From an uncultured Candidatus Melainabacteria bacterium (GTDB lineage: Bacteria > Cyanobacteriota > Vampirovibrionia > Gastranaerophilales > Gastranaerophilaceae): a stretch of 64,000 nucleotides of DNA. The notes beneath the pieces are model-generated. The model saw nothing but the letters and a program-made list of their open reading frames with translations. It did not search any database and was not told the origin of the DNA. Made by a program: the position numbers and the translations under genes. The stretch covers positions 32,491-96,490 of the forward strand of contig CAKUXM010000006.1 of assembly GCA_934700335.1 (NCBI GenBank), written 5' to 3'. Below, one piece after another: positions 42,742-50,931 of this stretch; the stretch's first letter is position 1, and each line of letters opens with the position of its first letter.

Positions 42742-43965
42742 ATGAATAAAAATTTTAAAAATTTAATAGTTGCAATTGCAATTTTTGCTTGTGCTTTTGC
42801 GGGTTTTATAACTGGACAAGCTTTTGCTGCATACTCTCCGGATGATTTGTATACAGATGTTTGGAAACTTATTAACAAAAAATACGTTGACCAAACTAAC
42901 AACCAACAAGATTGGTCTCGTTGGAGATACAAATACGAAGGTAAACTTTTAACAAATGAAGATGCTTATGTTGCAATTGATACAATGCTTGCGAGTTTGA
43001 ATGACCCATACACAAAATTCTTAGATCCAAAAGAATTTGCAGAAGAAACTGCTTCAATCAAAGGTTCTCTTAAAGGTATTGGTGTTCAAATTTCTGTAAA
43101 AGACGGAAAGTTAATGGTTATTGCGCCAATCGAAGGTTCTCCTGCTGAAAAAGCTGGCATTGTTGCAGATGATGAAATTTTAGAGATTGATGGCGAATCT
43201 GCAAAGGGTATGTCAATTGACAAAGCTGCTGACAAAATCAGAGGTGAAAAAGGTACTACAGTTATTCTAAATATTAAAAGAGGAGATACTGTTAAAAAAT
43301 ATTCTGTAATGAGAGATGAAATTGAAATTAAAGCAGTTTCTACAAAACTTCCAGAAGGTAATACTACAGTTATTCCAGACGAACTTCAATATATCAGAAT
43401 TAGTTCTTTTATCAGCAAACACGTTGCAGAAGATATTTCTAAAATCTTAATGACTTCAAGAAAGAAAAAAGGATATATTATTGATTTACGTTCAAATCCA
43501 GGTGGATTATTAACAAACGCAATATATATTTCAAGAATGTTATTGCAAAATAGTATTATTGTAAGTACTGTGGATAGAGATGGTTATAAGCAAACAGAAA
43601 GAGCTGGATATACAACACTTACAAGTGCGCCAATCGTTGTTTTAATCAACAAAGGTTCTGCATCTGCTTCTGAAATTCTTTCAGGTGCGCTAAAAGATAA
43701 CGGAAGAGCAACAATCATTGGCGACCAATCTTTTGGTAAAGGTCTTGTTCAAGAAATTAACAGACTGCCAGAAGGCTCTGGTGTAAATATTACTATCCAA
43801 AGATATTTAACACCGAATGGTACTGATATTCACAAAAAAGGTATCACTCCTGATATCTTAGTGAAATTAACAGAAGAAGATATTAAAAACAAAAATGATG
43901 TTCAATTGAAAAAGGCTGTAGATGTCCTTTCTCAAAAATGTAATTTAAGATGCAGTAGTAAATAA
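42742..43965 (+). CDS. ctpA: C-terminal processing protease (S41A, CtpA-like)
   Basis: Exported serine protease. MNKNFKNLIVAIAIFACAFAG and QAFA make an N-terminal signal or membrane anchor. A PDZ domain (GIGVQISVKDGKLMVIAPI; residues about 90-175) precedes the S41 core: GSASASEILSGALKDNG has the catalytic Ser and GDQSFGKGLVQ the Lys of the Ser-Lys dyad. The length of about 407 aa is normal. Upstream ATGs add 10-23 residues; I choose 42742 since AAAAGGG precedes it at useful distance and a TATAAT lies at 42708. recJ starts three bases after its stop. Confidence 0.92.
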   Translation: MNKNFKNLIVAIAIFACAFAGFITGQAFAAYSPDDLYTDVWKLINKKYVDQTNNQQDWSRWRYKYEGKLLTNEDAYVAIDTMLASLNDPYTKFLDPKEFAEETASIKGSLKGIGVQISVKDGKLMVIAPIEGSPAEKAGIVADDEILEIDGESAKGMSIDKAADKIRGEKGTTVILNIKRGDTVKKYSVMRDEIEIKAVSTKLPEGNTTVIPDELQYIRISSFISKHVAEDISKILMTSRKKKGYIIDLRSNPGGLLTNAIYISRMLLQNSIIVSTVDRDGYKQTERAGYTTLTSAPIVVLINKGSASASEILSGALKDNGRATIIGDQSFGKGLVQEINRLPEGSGVNITIQRYLTPNGTDIHKKGITPDILVKLTEEDIKNKNDVQLKKAVDVLSQKCNLRCSSK

Positions 43966-43967
43966 TT

Positions 43968-46307
43968 ATGACTCAAACTAAATGGATTATTAAAAGTTCA
44001 AAAGATGACAGAAAACCTTTGTTAGATAGATTATTAGAAATCAGAGGTTTAACTAAAAAAACTGAAATTGAGGAATTTTTAAATCCATTAGAAATGAAAC
44101 TTTCAGACCCAACAGCTTTTTCTGATATGGAAAAGGCTGTTGAGCGAATTTCCACTGCAATTGAAAAAGGTGAAAAAATCCTTATCTATGGCGATTTTGA
44201 TGCAGACGGAATAACTTCTACGTCAATTCTTTTAAAAACGCTTACTCATCTTGGTGCAAATGTTGATTATTTCATTCCAGATAGAGATGCAGACGGTCAT
44301 GGTTTAAACAAAAAAAGATTAGTAAAACTTTTAACGCAAAAAATTAAACTTGTAATCACTGTGGATTGCGGTATTAGTAATGTTGATGAGGTTGCATTTT
44401 TAAAAAGTTTTAAAGTTGATTGTATTTTAACAGACCACCACGAAGCGCCAGAAGTTTTGCCAGAGGCTTATGCAATAATTAATCCAAAGGCTCCGAATTC
44501 ATTACAAGAGGATTTACCTCTAAAAAAAATAGAGCATTTAACAGCTCTTGCAGGCTGTGGCGTTGCTTTTAAATTAGCGCAAGCTCTATTAATTCATTAT
44601 GAAAAAACAGATTATATTCCAACTCTAATTCCATTTGTTGCGCTTGGTACAATCGCTGATATCGTACCACTTATCGGTGAAAACAGATACTTTGTTCAAC
44701 GTGGGTTAGACTTAATCTCACAAGGGAAACATTATGGTTTAAAAAGACTTTTAGAACAATCTGGTTACAGTTTAGAAAATCTTACAAGTGAAAAAATAGC
44801 TTTTACCGTAGCTCCTAGAATAAACGCTTGTGGACGCTTAGATGACGTTAAGGCTGCATTAAATATTTTGATTTCTGAAAATAAACAAGAAATTGAAATG
44901 TCTATTATTGAAGTAAATAATTTTAATAAAGTCAGACAAGATTTATGCCAATCAACCTTCCTCCAAGCTTGTGAAATGCTTGGTAATTCTAAAGATAGTG
45001 CTATCGTTTTATTTAACAAGGATTGGCACATTGGTATTATCGGGATTGTTGCTTCAAAACTTGTTGAAAAATATCATAAACCAACGTTTTTGATGACATA
45101 TTCTGAAGAAACAAAATCTGTGAGATGTTCTGCAAGAAGTATTAAAGGTATTCATTTATATGAAACAATTTCTTCTATAAGTGAATTATTAGATGGTTTT
45201 GGTGGACATGAAATGGCTGCTGGACTTTCGTTTAGTTATGAAACGGCAAGTTTTGAGCAGGTTAAAAAAGCTCTTATTGATGCGGTAAATGAAGTTTCTA
45301 AAAATGTTGATTTAACTCCAACATTGGATATTGATTGTGAATTAGGAGTTGAGGATTTAGATTTGAGCTTGGTTGATGAAATTAGCAAGCTTGAACCTTT
45401 TGGGGCATCAAATCCTTCTCCAACTTTTTGTATAACTAACGCAATTTTAAAGAAAAAAATGTTAATGGGTTCTGAAAAAAATCATTTAAAACTTTTTGTT
45501 GAAAAAGATGGTAAAGAATTCCAATGCGTTCGTTGGAGTTTAGGTGATATTGCTTTGCTTGAAAAAGATACGCTTGATATAGCATTCTCACCTCAAATTA
45601 ATGAATACAATGGCGATATTTCTCTTCAACTTTTGATTAAAGATATCCATAGCGAATATTTGAAAGAAGAAGAGAAAGAAGAAACTTCTGATATAAGTTT
45701 ACACGATGACAGAAAGAAAAAAGATATTCTAAATTTGGTTGAGGATTACTGCAAAAATCCAAAGGCAGATGTCTTGATTTATGCAGAAGACAAAAATATC
45801 ATTGATAGCTTAAAACCATACAAAACAATTTCTGAAAAAATATCAAGCACAAATAACTTACATCAAGCTAAGACATTGATGTTCTTTGATTATCCAACAG
45901 ATGAAGAACACTACAAATATATTTTAGAGAAAGTTTTTCCAAAAAGAATTCATTTTATGGAGTACAACTCTTCACCTCTAAAACTTTCGGACTTTATTAA
46001 AACAATTTCTGGCATGATAAAATTTGTTTGTAATAATAAAGGCGGGGAATTTGATATTTCTGGCGCTGCAAGCTTTTTATCAGTAAATAACATTGCAATT
46101 ACTACAATCCTAGATATTTTAAACGAAAATAATATCATAAAAATTTTAGAGTCTAATGAAACTCAGTGCAAAATTGAGCTTGGCAGTTCAAAAGATTTGC
46201 AATCTTGTATGACAGAAGAAATTAAAACAATTTTAGATGATATATATGAATTTAAAAACAAAATGGCAACAACGCCTGAATTGGAAGAGTATTTGAAAGA
46301 ATTATAA
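43968..46307 (+). CDS. recJ: Single-stranded-DNA-specific exonuclease RecJ
   Basis: 5'-3' exonuclease of DHH phosphoesterase type in recombination and mismatch repair. IYGDFDADGITSTSILL is motif I, TVDCGISN motif II, ILTDHHEAPEVLP the DHH motif, and the DHHA1 part reads GIIGIVASKLVEKY followed by FGGHEMAAGLSF. The OB domain (about 440-560) follows. The C-terminal 200 residues are an extension beyond the E. coli length, not assigned, as in several longer RecJ proteins. The ATG lies directly after the ctpA stop, so the genes are co-translated. Confidence 0.93.
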   Translation: MTQTKWIIKSSKDDRKPLLDRLLEIRGLTKKTEIEEFLNPLEMKLSDPTAFSDMEKAVERISTAIEKGEKILIYGDFDADGITSTSILLKTLTHLGANVDYFIPDRDADGHGLNKKRLVKLLTQKIKLVITVDCGISNVDEVAFLKSFKVDCILTDHHEAPEVLPEAYAIINPKAPNSLQEDLPLKKIEHLTALAGCGVAFKLAQALLIHYEKTDYIPTLIPFVALGTIADIVPLIGENRYFVQRGLDLISQGKHYGLKRLLEQSGYSLENLTSEKIAFTVAPRINACGRLDDVKAALNILISENKQEIEMSIIEVNNFNKVRQDLCQSTFLQACEMLGNSKDSAIVLFNKDWHIGIIGIVASKLVEKYHKPTFLMTYSEETKSVRCSARSIKGIHLYETISSISELLDGFGGHEMAAGLSFSYETASFEQVKKALIDAVNEVSKNVDLTPTLDIDCELGVEDLDLSLVDEISKLEPFGASNPSPTFCITNAILKKKMLMGSEKNHLKLFVEKDGKEFQCVRWSLGDIALLEKDTLDIAFSPQINEYNGDISLQLLIKDIHSEYLKEEEKEETSDISLHDDRKKKDILNLVEDYCKNPKADVLIYAEDKNIIDSLKPYKTISEKISSTNNLHQAKTLMFFDYPTDEEHYKYILEKVFPKRIHFMEYNSSPLKLSDFIKTISGMIKFVCNNKGGEFDISGAASFLSVNNIAITTILDILNENNIIKILESNETQCKIELGSSKDLQSCMTEEIKTILDDIYEFKNKMATTPELEEYLKEL

Positions 46308-46310
46308 TAA

Positions 46311-46385
46311 ACAAGAGGCGAAGCCGAAGGCTTCGCCTCTTGTTTTTGAAAGGGCGAAACGCTAAAGCGTTTTGCCCTTCTTTTT
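46311..46385. terminator. Two tandem terminators after recJ
   Basis: AAGAGGCGAAGCC-GAA-GGCTTCGCCTCTT with T, then AAGGGCGAAACGC-TAAA-GCGTTTTGCCCTT with T (46349-46385). The first is nearly identical to those after the glycosyltransferase (63893) and groEL (55754). The second abuts the stop of the convergent rubredoxin-like gene. Confidence 0.8.
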
Positions 46386-46506
46386 AGTCTTCTATTTTTT
46401 CAAATGCTTCTTTACCGACACCACATTCTGGGCATAAATAATCATCTGATTCTTTGGTTAAATCACCTTCGTAGATGTAACCACAAATTGTACATTCATA
46501 TTTCAT
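46384..46506 (-). CDS. Rubredoxin-like protein, 40 aa
   Basis: A small single-domain protein with the two Cys pairs of a rubredoxin iron site: MKYECTICGYIYEG and LCPECGVG. At 40 aa it is shorter than ordinary rubredoxins (about 52 aa) and resembles the rubredoxin-like C-terminal domain of rubrerythrins. A good RBS (AAAAGGAGAAACGATT-ATG) supports it. Likely an electron carrier in oxygen defence, as the desulfoferrodoxin in this window would need one. That link is inferred. Confidence 0.88.
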   Translation of the reverse strand: MKYECTICGYIYEGDLTKESDDYLCPECGVGKEAFEKIED

Positions 46507-46569
46507 AATCGTTTCTCCTTTTCTAATTCAGTTTAAATTGATTATAAAATATTTTAATTGTTCAGTCGA

Positions 46570-47544
46570 CTATTTTTTAGCAGTAAGCATTTCTTTGATA
46601 CCATCGATTGAACTTAGAACACCAGTTGCTTCGTAAGGTAAGTATATAACTTTGTTATCTTGTCCAGAAGTAATTTGTTTAAGTGTTTCTAAGTATTTCA
46701 TGGCGATTAAGTATTTATCAGCTTGACCGTTTTGAGCTAATGCGTCAACAATCATTCTGATAGCTTCTTTTTCACCGTCGGCTTGAAGAATTCTAGCTTG
46801 TTTTTCCCCGTCAGCTTTTAAGATTGCAGCTTGCTTTTCACCTTCAGCTTTGTTGATAGCTGCTTCTTTTTCACCTTGTGCTTTAAGGATTGCAGATTGT
46901 TTCAAACCTTCTGATTCAAGGATTACAGCACGTTTTTCACGTTCTGCTTTCATTTGTTTTTCCATTGCTGCTTGGATATCAGCTGGTGGGTTGATGTCTT
47001 GAAGTTCTACACGGTTAACTTTAACACCCCATTTATTTGTTGCTTCATCAAGGATTGCTCTTAATTCTTGGTTAATTTTGTCTCTAGAAACAAGTGTTTC
47101 ATCAAGATCTAATTGACCAACTAAGTTTCTTAAAGTTGTTTGTGTTAATTTTTCGATTGCATCAACAAGGTTTGTGATTTCGTAAACTGCTGATTTAGAA
47201 TCAACAATTTGGAAATATAATAAAGCGTTAATGCTGATTGTTACGTTATCTTTTGTGATTACGTTTTGTCTTGGAAAATCGTATACTGATTCTCTCATAT
47301 CGATTTTGTTCATAACTCTTACGTAAGAATAAGTTTGACCGTCGATACCTTTTTGTGAAACCTTCATTGTGATACCGTGAGGAGTATCAATGAATGGAAT
47401 GATGAAATTCAAACCTGGGCGTAAAACAGCATGGAATTTACCCCAACGTTCAATAATCATTTCTTCAGTTTGTTGAACAATAATTACACCTTTAAGTACA
47501 TAAATTACTGCAAGTATAAGTAATATAAATAAGAAAAGTCCCAT
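46570..47544 (-). CDS. SPFH/Band 7 membrane protein (QmcA/stomatin-like)
   Basis: Membrane scaffold protein of the stomatin/prohibitin superfamily. One N-terminal membrane segment (FLFILLILAVIYVLKGVIIV), then the SPFH domain (EEMIIERWGKFHAVLRPGLNF, LDLDETLVSRDKI-like text, VNRVELQDINPP). After it comes a coiled coil with repeated AEGEKQAAILKADGEKQA words (about 205-265). The 324-aa length is normal. Next to an NfeD-family gene (10 bp), the classic partner of SPFH proteins. Confidence 0.93.
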   Translation of the reverse strand: MGLFLFILLILAVIYVLKGVIIVQQTEEMIIERWGKFHAVLRPGLNFIIPFIDTPHGITMKVSQKGIDGQTYSYVRVMNKIDMRESVYDFPRQNVITKDNVTISINALLYFQIVDSKSAVYEITNLVDAIEKLTQTTLRNLVGQLDLDETLVSRDKINQELRAILDEATNKWGVKVNRVELQDINPPADIQAAMEKQMKAEREKRAVILESEGLKQSAILKAQGEKEAAINKAEGEKQAAILKADGEKQARILQADGEKEAIRMIVDALAQNGQADKYLIAMKYLETLKQITSGQDNKVIYLPYEATGVLSSIDGIKEMLTAKK

Positions 47545-47554
47545 ATTTGCTCCT

Positions 47555-47980
47555 TTAAATTTTTTCTACATACATAATAATACTGTCGTTTTTGATAATT
47601 TTAACTTCTGAATTTTCAGGAATTTCTTCTTCACTATTTAGAAGTCTAGCCTCCCAACGTTCGCCGTAAAGAGTTATTACGCCTGAATATTTTGTAACTT
47701 TTTCAAGAACTTTTGCGGTTTTTCCAATGTATTTTTCTTCAACGCCAGAAGCTTCTTTGTCTTTTTGATTGTTTCTTAAAAATGGTCTAAACAATAAAAG
47801 CGAAGCGACTGAAACAACGACAAAAACTGGCACGAGCACATTGTAAGTATTAAAAAACATTGCACAGATACCAGTTGCAAAAGAACCTATCGCCAAACTT
47901 AAAAAGAATGTCGTAGGAGTTACAATTTCTAGGATTAGTAATAAAAATCCTAAGGCTAAAAATGCTTTCCAAAGAACCAT
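47555..47980 (-). CDS. NfeD-family membrane protein
   Basis: 141 aa with three to four hydrophobic segments (WKAFLALGFLLLILEIV; then FNTYNVLVPVFVVVSVASLLLF, split here by text) and a C-terminal OB fold (IGKTAKVLEKVTKYSGVI, then LYGERWEARL). NfeD proteins function with SPFH proteins, and the short form lacks the ClpP-like protease part. Operon: DUF1858 gene, this gene, SPFH gene, with 11 and 10 bp spacing. Confidence 0.9.
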   Translation of the reverse strand: MVLWKAFLALGFLLLILEIVTPTTFFLSLAIGSFATGICAMFFNTYNVLVPVFVVVSVASLLLFRPFLRNNQKDKEASGVEEKYIGKTAKVLEKVTKYSGVITLYGERWEARLLNSEEEIPENSEVKIIKNDSIIMYVEKI

Positions 47981-47991
47981 TTTTAATAACC

Positions 47992-48201
47992 TTATTCAGC
48001 AGAAGCTTCAACGATATCGTTCATAGCATCAACCATAGCATCGATATCAATACCATGAACTTTAGCACCAGCTTCTAAGTTTTCAAATTTTGCTGCTGCA
48101 CAACCAATGCAACCCATTCCAAATCTTTGGAATACTTCTATTGTTTCTGGGTAAGATTGTACGATTTCCATGATGCCCATTTCTTTAGTAATTTTTGCCA
48201 T
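47992..48201 (-). CDS. DUF1858 domain protein, 69 aa
   Basis: Small protein of the DUF1858 type, common in anaerobes, often linked to hybrid-cluster proteins. MGIMEIVQSYPETIEVFQRF and GMGCIGCAAAKFENL include the Cys pair of the family. I start at ATG 48201, which has AAAGGAGAAAAAAAT before it; the longer frame adds 22 AT-rich residues. It leads the SPFH/NfeD operon. Role unknown; Cys-based metal or redox function is assumed for the family. Confidence 0.87.
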   Translation of the reverse strand: MAKITKEMGIMEIVQSYPETIEVFQRFGMGCIGCAAAKFENLEAGAKVHGIDIDAMVDAMNDIVEASAE

Positions 48202-48302
48202 ATTTTTTTCTCCTTTAAATAAAATGTTGACTTTTAAAAAAATATTCTTAAAAAGAATATGTAACATTACAGTTTATTATACACAAAAAATGGAGAAATG
48301 CT

Positions 48303-48467
48303 ATGGAACTATTGAAGAATTTTTTTGACAACGAAAGAACATGCTGTGTTGGATTATGCTCATTAAGAAGAAAGATTTTCGTACAAGACCAAATGGAAAG
48401 ATACATTAACCAACAAATGTCTATCTACAATCGCAATATCTTTATTAACAGACAACAAACAATGTAA
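48303..48467 (+). CDS. 54-aa hypothetical protein
   Basis: Frame read directly from the bases: starts MELLKNFFDNERTCCVGLCS. CCVGLC is a compact Cys cluster, and the remainder is basic and Gln/Asn-rich (YINQQMSIYNRNIFINRQ). RBS GGAGAAATGCT-ATG. A terminator (48539-48577) follows and an AT-rich promoter region precedes it, shared with the divergent operon. I do not recognise the family. Confidence 0.65.
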   Translation: MELLKNFFDNERTCCVGLCSLRRKIFVQDQMERYINQQMSIYNRNIFINRQQTM

Positions 48468-48538
48468 ATAAAATTATGAAAAAGAAAAAGAAGTAGAAAA
48501 TAAATTAAGAGAGAGAGGAGAGTTAAAACCAAAGTAAG

Positions 48539-48577
48539 CCGAATTTTGCCCCACTTCGGGGCAACGTTCGGTTTTTT
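48539..48577 (+). terminator. Terminator after the 54-aa gene
   Basis: CCGAATTTTGCCCC, loop ACTT, CGGGGCAACGTTCGG, then T6. It has a small internal mismatch. Confidence 0.8.
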
Positions 48578-48589
48578 AATTTTGTTGGA

Positions 48590-48662
48590 CATTCTGGCAG
48601 TCGGCTTAGTAAAGCCGACCTACTACTGAAATTTTGACCAACTATAATTGGTCAAAATCTTT
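48590..48662. repeat. Intergenic hairpins
   Basis: GTCGGCTT-AGTA-AAGCCGAC near 48600-48619 recurs in degenerate form near 52671 (GTCGGCTTGGTAAAGCCAATC). ATTTTGACCAA-CTATAA-TTGGTCAAAAT is an 11-bp perfect palindrome (48634-48661). No gene. They are repeat units or terminators. Confidence 0.5.
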
Positions 48663-48725
48663 TAGAGCTATAATCTTTGTAATCATATTTTATTGAATAA
48701 TTTTCAAAAATTTAAACAAAATAAA

Positions 48726-48987
48726 AAGGCCGTACCACTGTCTATCGAAATTTAACACTAACAAATCCTTAAATATTACCTCTTGAATAGGACTACGATA
48801 CCCGTAAAGGTTACCTTAGTGCTGCTATATTTCTATCCTGACACGGTTCGATATTTCACGCCACCGTAACCTAGACCGTCAACAGCAATATTTAGTTCAT
48901 TGAGAGAATTAAACCCCTCACAACAGGCTCTGCCCCTCGCTAAGCATTCGAGTCAAGAGATTTGCTACGTCCCCAGGGAGTACGACC
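48726..48987 (-). ncRNA. ffs: Signal recognition particle RNA, long bacterial form
   Basis: On the minus strand the conserved SRP helix 8 core reads GTCAGG-ATA-GAAA-TAT-AGCAGC (48842-48821), preceded by GAACCGT and followed by ACTAAGG, as in other SRP RNAs. The tetraloop is GAAA where GGAA is common. The 5' end GGTCGTAC (48987-48980) pairs with the 3' GTACGGCC (48735-48728), and a T-run follows. About 262 nt, so the long form with an Alu part near the ends. A minus-strand -10 (TATGATAAAAT) lies about 15 nt upstream. Confidence 0.85.
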
Positions 48988-49031
48988 TAAATTTATTTTA
49001 TCATAAATATTTTTTTGAGCAATTCAACGAT

Positions 49032-50339
49032 TTATTGATTGTTTGAACCTATGCAAGTATAATCAAACCCTTTTTCTAAAAGTCTTTCGCTATTGTATTG
49101 GTTTCTGCCGTCAAAAATAACAGGGGTTTTAAGTGTATTTTTTATTTTTTCAAAATCAGGTCTTCTAAATTCGTTCCATTCTGTCAAAAGTAGTAACACA
49201 TCAGCATTTTCAAGTGCATCGTATGAATTTTTTGCATAAGTTATTCTATCTTGAAAATAAAATTTTGCCTCGTCGTTTGCTTTTGGGTCATAGGCTTGAA
49301 CTTTTGCACCACGTTTCAATAATTCGTTTATTATTGTGATTGAAGGAGCTTCTCGCATGTCGTTTGTTTTAGGCTTGAAAGCAAGTCCCCATACGGCAAA
49401 AGTTTTACCAGTCAAATCTTCACCAAATTTTTTAATAATTTTGTCTATAAATAATAATCTTTGTTTTTTATTTGTTTCATCAGCTGATTTAATTATGCTC
49501 ATATCACAACCGTTTTCAATTCCTGTTTTGATAAGTGCTTTAACGTCTTTTGGAAAACAACTTCCACCATAACCTAGACCTGCAAATAGAAATTTGTTAC
49601 CGATACGAGAGTCCGTTGTCATACCAATTCTTACCATTTCAGCATTTGCGCCGACTTTTTCACAAAGATTAGCTATTTCATTTGCGTAAGAAATTTTTAC
49701 TGCCAAAAATGAATTTGAGGCATATTTTGTCATTTCTGCTGATTTAACGTCCATTACAATAACTCTGTTACCTGTTCTGAAAAATGGCGCATAAATTTCT
49801 TGCATAATTTGAGTTGCTTTGTCAGAATTTGAACCGATAATAACTCGGTCTGGTGATAAGAAATCATTTACAGCATTACCTTGTTTCAAAAATTCTGGGT
49901 TTGATACGACATCAAAATTATAAGACGTATTTGCTTTAATTATTTCAGAAACTTTTTCTGCTGTACCTACTGGGACAGTTGATTTATCAACAATGACTTT
50001 GTATTCGTTCATTGATTTAGCGATTGATTTTGCAACATCATAAACATATTGCAAATCGGCTGAACCATCTTCACCTTGTGGAGTTCCGACTGCAATAAAA
50101 CATACTAGAGATTTTTCAACTGCAGATTTTAAATCAGTTGAAAAAGATAATCTGTTTTCAAGAACATTTGATTTAACAAGTTCTTCTAAAGAAGGTTCAT
50201 AGATAGGTATTATACCGTTTTTAAGCTGAGAAATTTTGTCTTCATTGTTGTCAATACAGATAACTTTGTTACCCATATCAGCAAGACAAGCTCCTGCTAC
50301 TAATCCAACATATCCTGTTCCAATTACGCAAATGTTCAT
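49032..50339 (-). CDS. ugd: UDP-glucose 6-dehydrogenase
   Basis: Oxidises UDP-glucose to UDP-glucuronate with NAD for surface polysaccharides. MNICVIGTGYVGLVAGACLAD is the Rossmann NAD site (start shown to ATG 50339), then STVPVGTAEKV, SNPEFLKQGNAV, and GYGGSCFPKDV with the catalytic Cys. The C-terminal domain (VWGLAFKPKTNDMREAPS) is complete. 435 aa is normal. I choose ATG 50339 because AAAAGGAT lies about 8 nt upstream; the longer frame starts at 50357 within that SD. Confidence 0.95.
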   Translation of the reverse strand: MNICVIGTGYVGLVAGACLADMGNKVICIDNNEDKISQLKNGIIPIYEPSLEELVKSNVLENRLSFSTDLKSAVEKSLVCFIAVGTPQGEDGSADLQYVYDVAKSIAKSMNEYKVIVDKSTVPVGTAEKVSEIIKANTSYNFDVVSNPEFLKQGNAVNDFLSPDRVIIGSNSDKATQIMQEIYAPFFRTGNRVIVMDVKSAEMTKYASNSFLAVKISYANEIANLCEKVGANAEMVRIGMTTDSRIGNKFLFAGLGYGGSCFPKDVKALIKTGIENGCDMSIIKSADETNKKQRLLFIDKIIKKFGEDLTGKTFAVWGLAFKPKTNDMREAPSITIINELLKRGAKVQAYDPKANDEAKFYFQDRITYAKNSYDALENADVLLLLTEWNEFRRPDFEKIKNTLKTPVIFDGRNQYNSERLLEKGFDYTCIGSNNQ

Positions 50340-50444
50340 TAATAATATCCTTTTCAATCATTTTATCATGAAAATTTGTATATAGTTGGCGAATGGCATT
50401 AGATTTTTTTTCATATACTCTAAAAAAATAGAAAGGAGTTTATT

Positions 50445-50834
50445 ATGACTGAAAAATTAGAATTATACAGATGTGAAATTTGTGGAAATATGGTTGAGGT
50501 TGTTATTTCTGGGGTAGGAGAACTTGTTTGTTGCGGAAAGCCTATGAAAAAACTTACGCCAAAAAATGATGAGGTAGAAAAAGACATGATGGAAAAACAC
50601 ATGCCCACAATCAACCGAACAGATGACGGGTTTGAAGTGGTTGTAGGTTCTAATACACACCCAATGGAACCAGAACATTATATTCAATTTATTGAAGTAC
50701 ATTCAGATGATGCAAAATGTATTAAACGTGTATATTTTGAACCACACGAAGTACCAATTTTAGAAAGCAAATGTAAATGCGCAACTCCACATGCAAGAGC
50801 ATATTGCAATATTCATGGACTATATCGCTCGTAA
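50445..50834 (+). CDS. dfx: Desulfoferrodoxin (superoxide reductase)
   Basis: Reduces superoxide without producing oxygen, a defence typical of anaerobes. N-terminal rubredoxin-like centre I: YRCEICGNMVEV and ELVCCGKPM (CxxC...CC). Centre II with the superoxide-reducing iron: EKHMPTI, HPMEPEHYIQFIEVH and CNIHGLY (His ligands and Cys). 129 aa is the full two-centre length. RBS AAAGGAGTTTATT-ATG. A terminator follows. The rubredoxin-like protein at 46384 could be its electron donor. Confidence 0.96.
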   Translation: MTEKLELYRCEICGNMVEVVISGVGELVCCGKPMKKLTPKNDEVEKDMMEKHMPTINRTDDGFEVVVGSNTHPMEPEHYIQFIEVHSDDAKCIKRVYFEPHEVPILESKCKCATPHARAYCNIHGLYRS

Positions 50835-50877
50835 TAAAAGATACTTTTTAAAGAAGCGAGGAAAATAAATACATACT

Positions 50878-50913
50878 AAAAGAGGTGAGTAGAAATTTCT
50901 ACTCACCTCTTTA
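50878..50913. terminator. Bidirectional terminator
   Basis: AAAGAGGTGAGTAGAAA and TTTCTACTCACCTCTTT are perfect inverted copies, located between dfx and the convergent ade. Confidence 0.88.
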
Positions 50914-50931
50914 CTAATATCTATTCACAAA

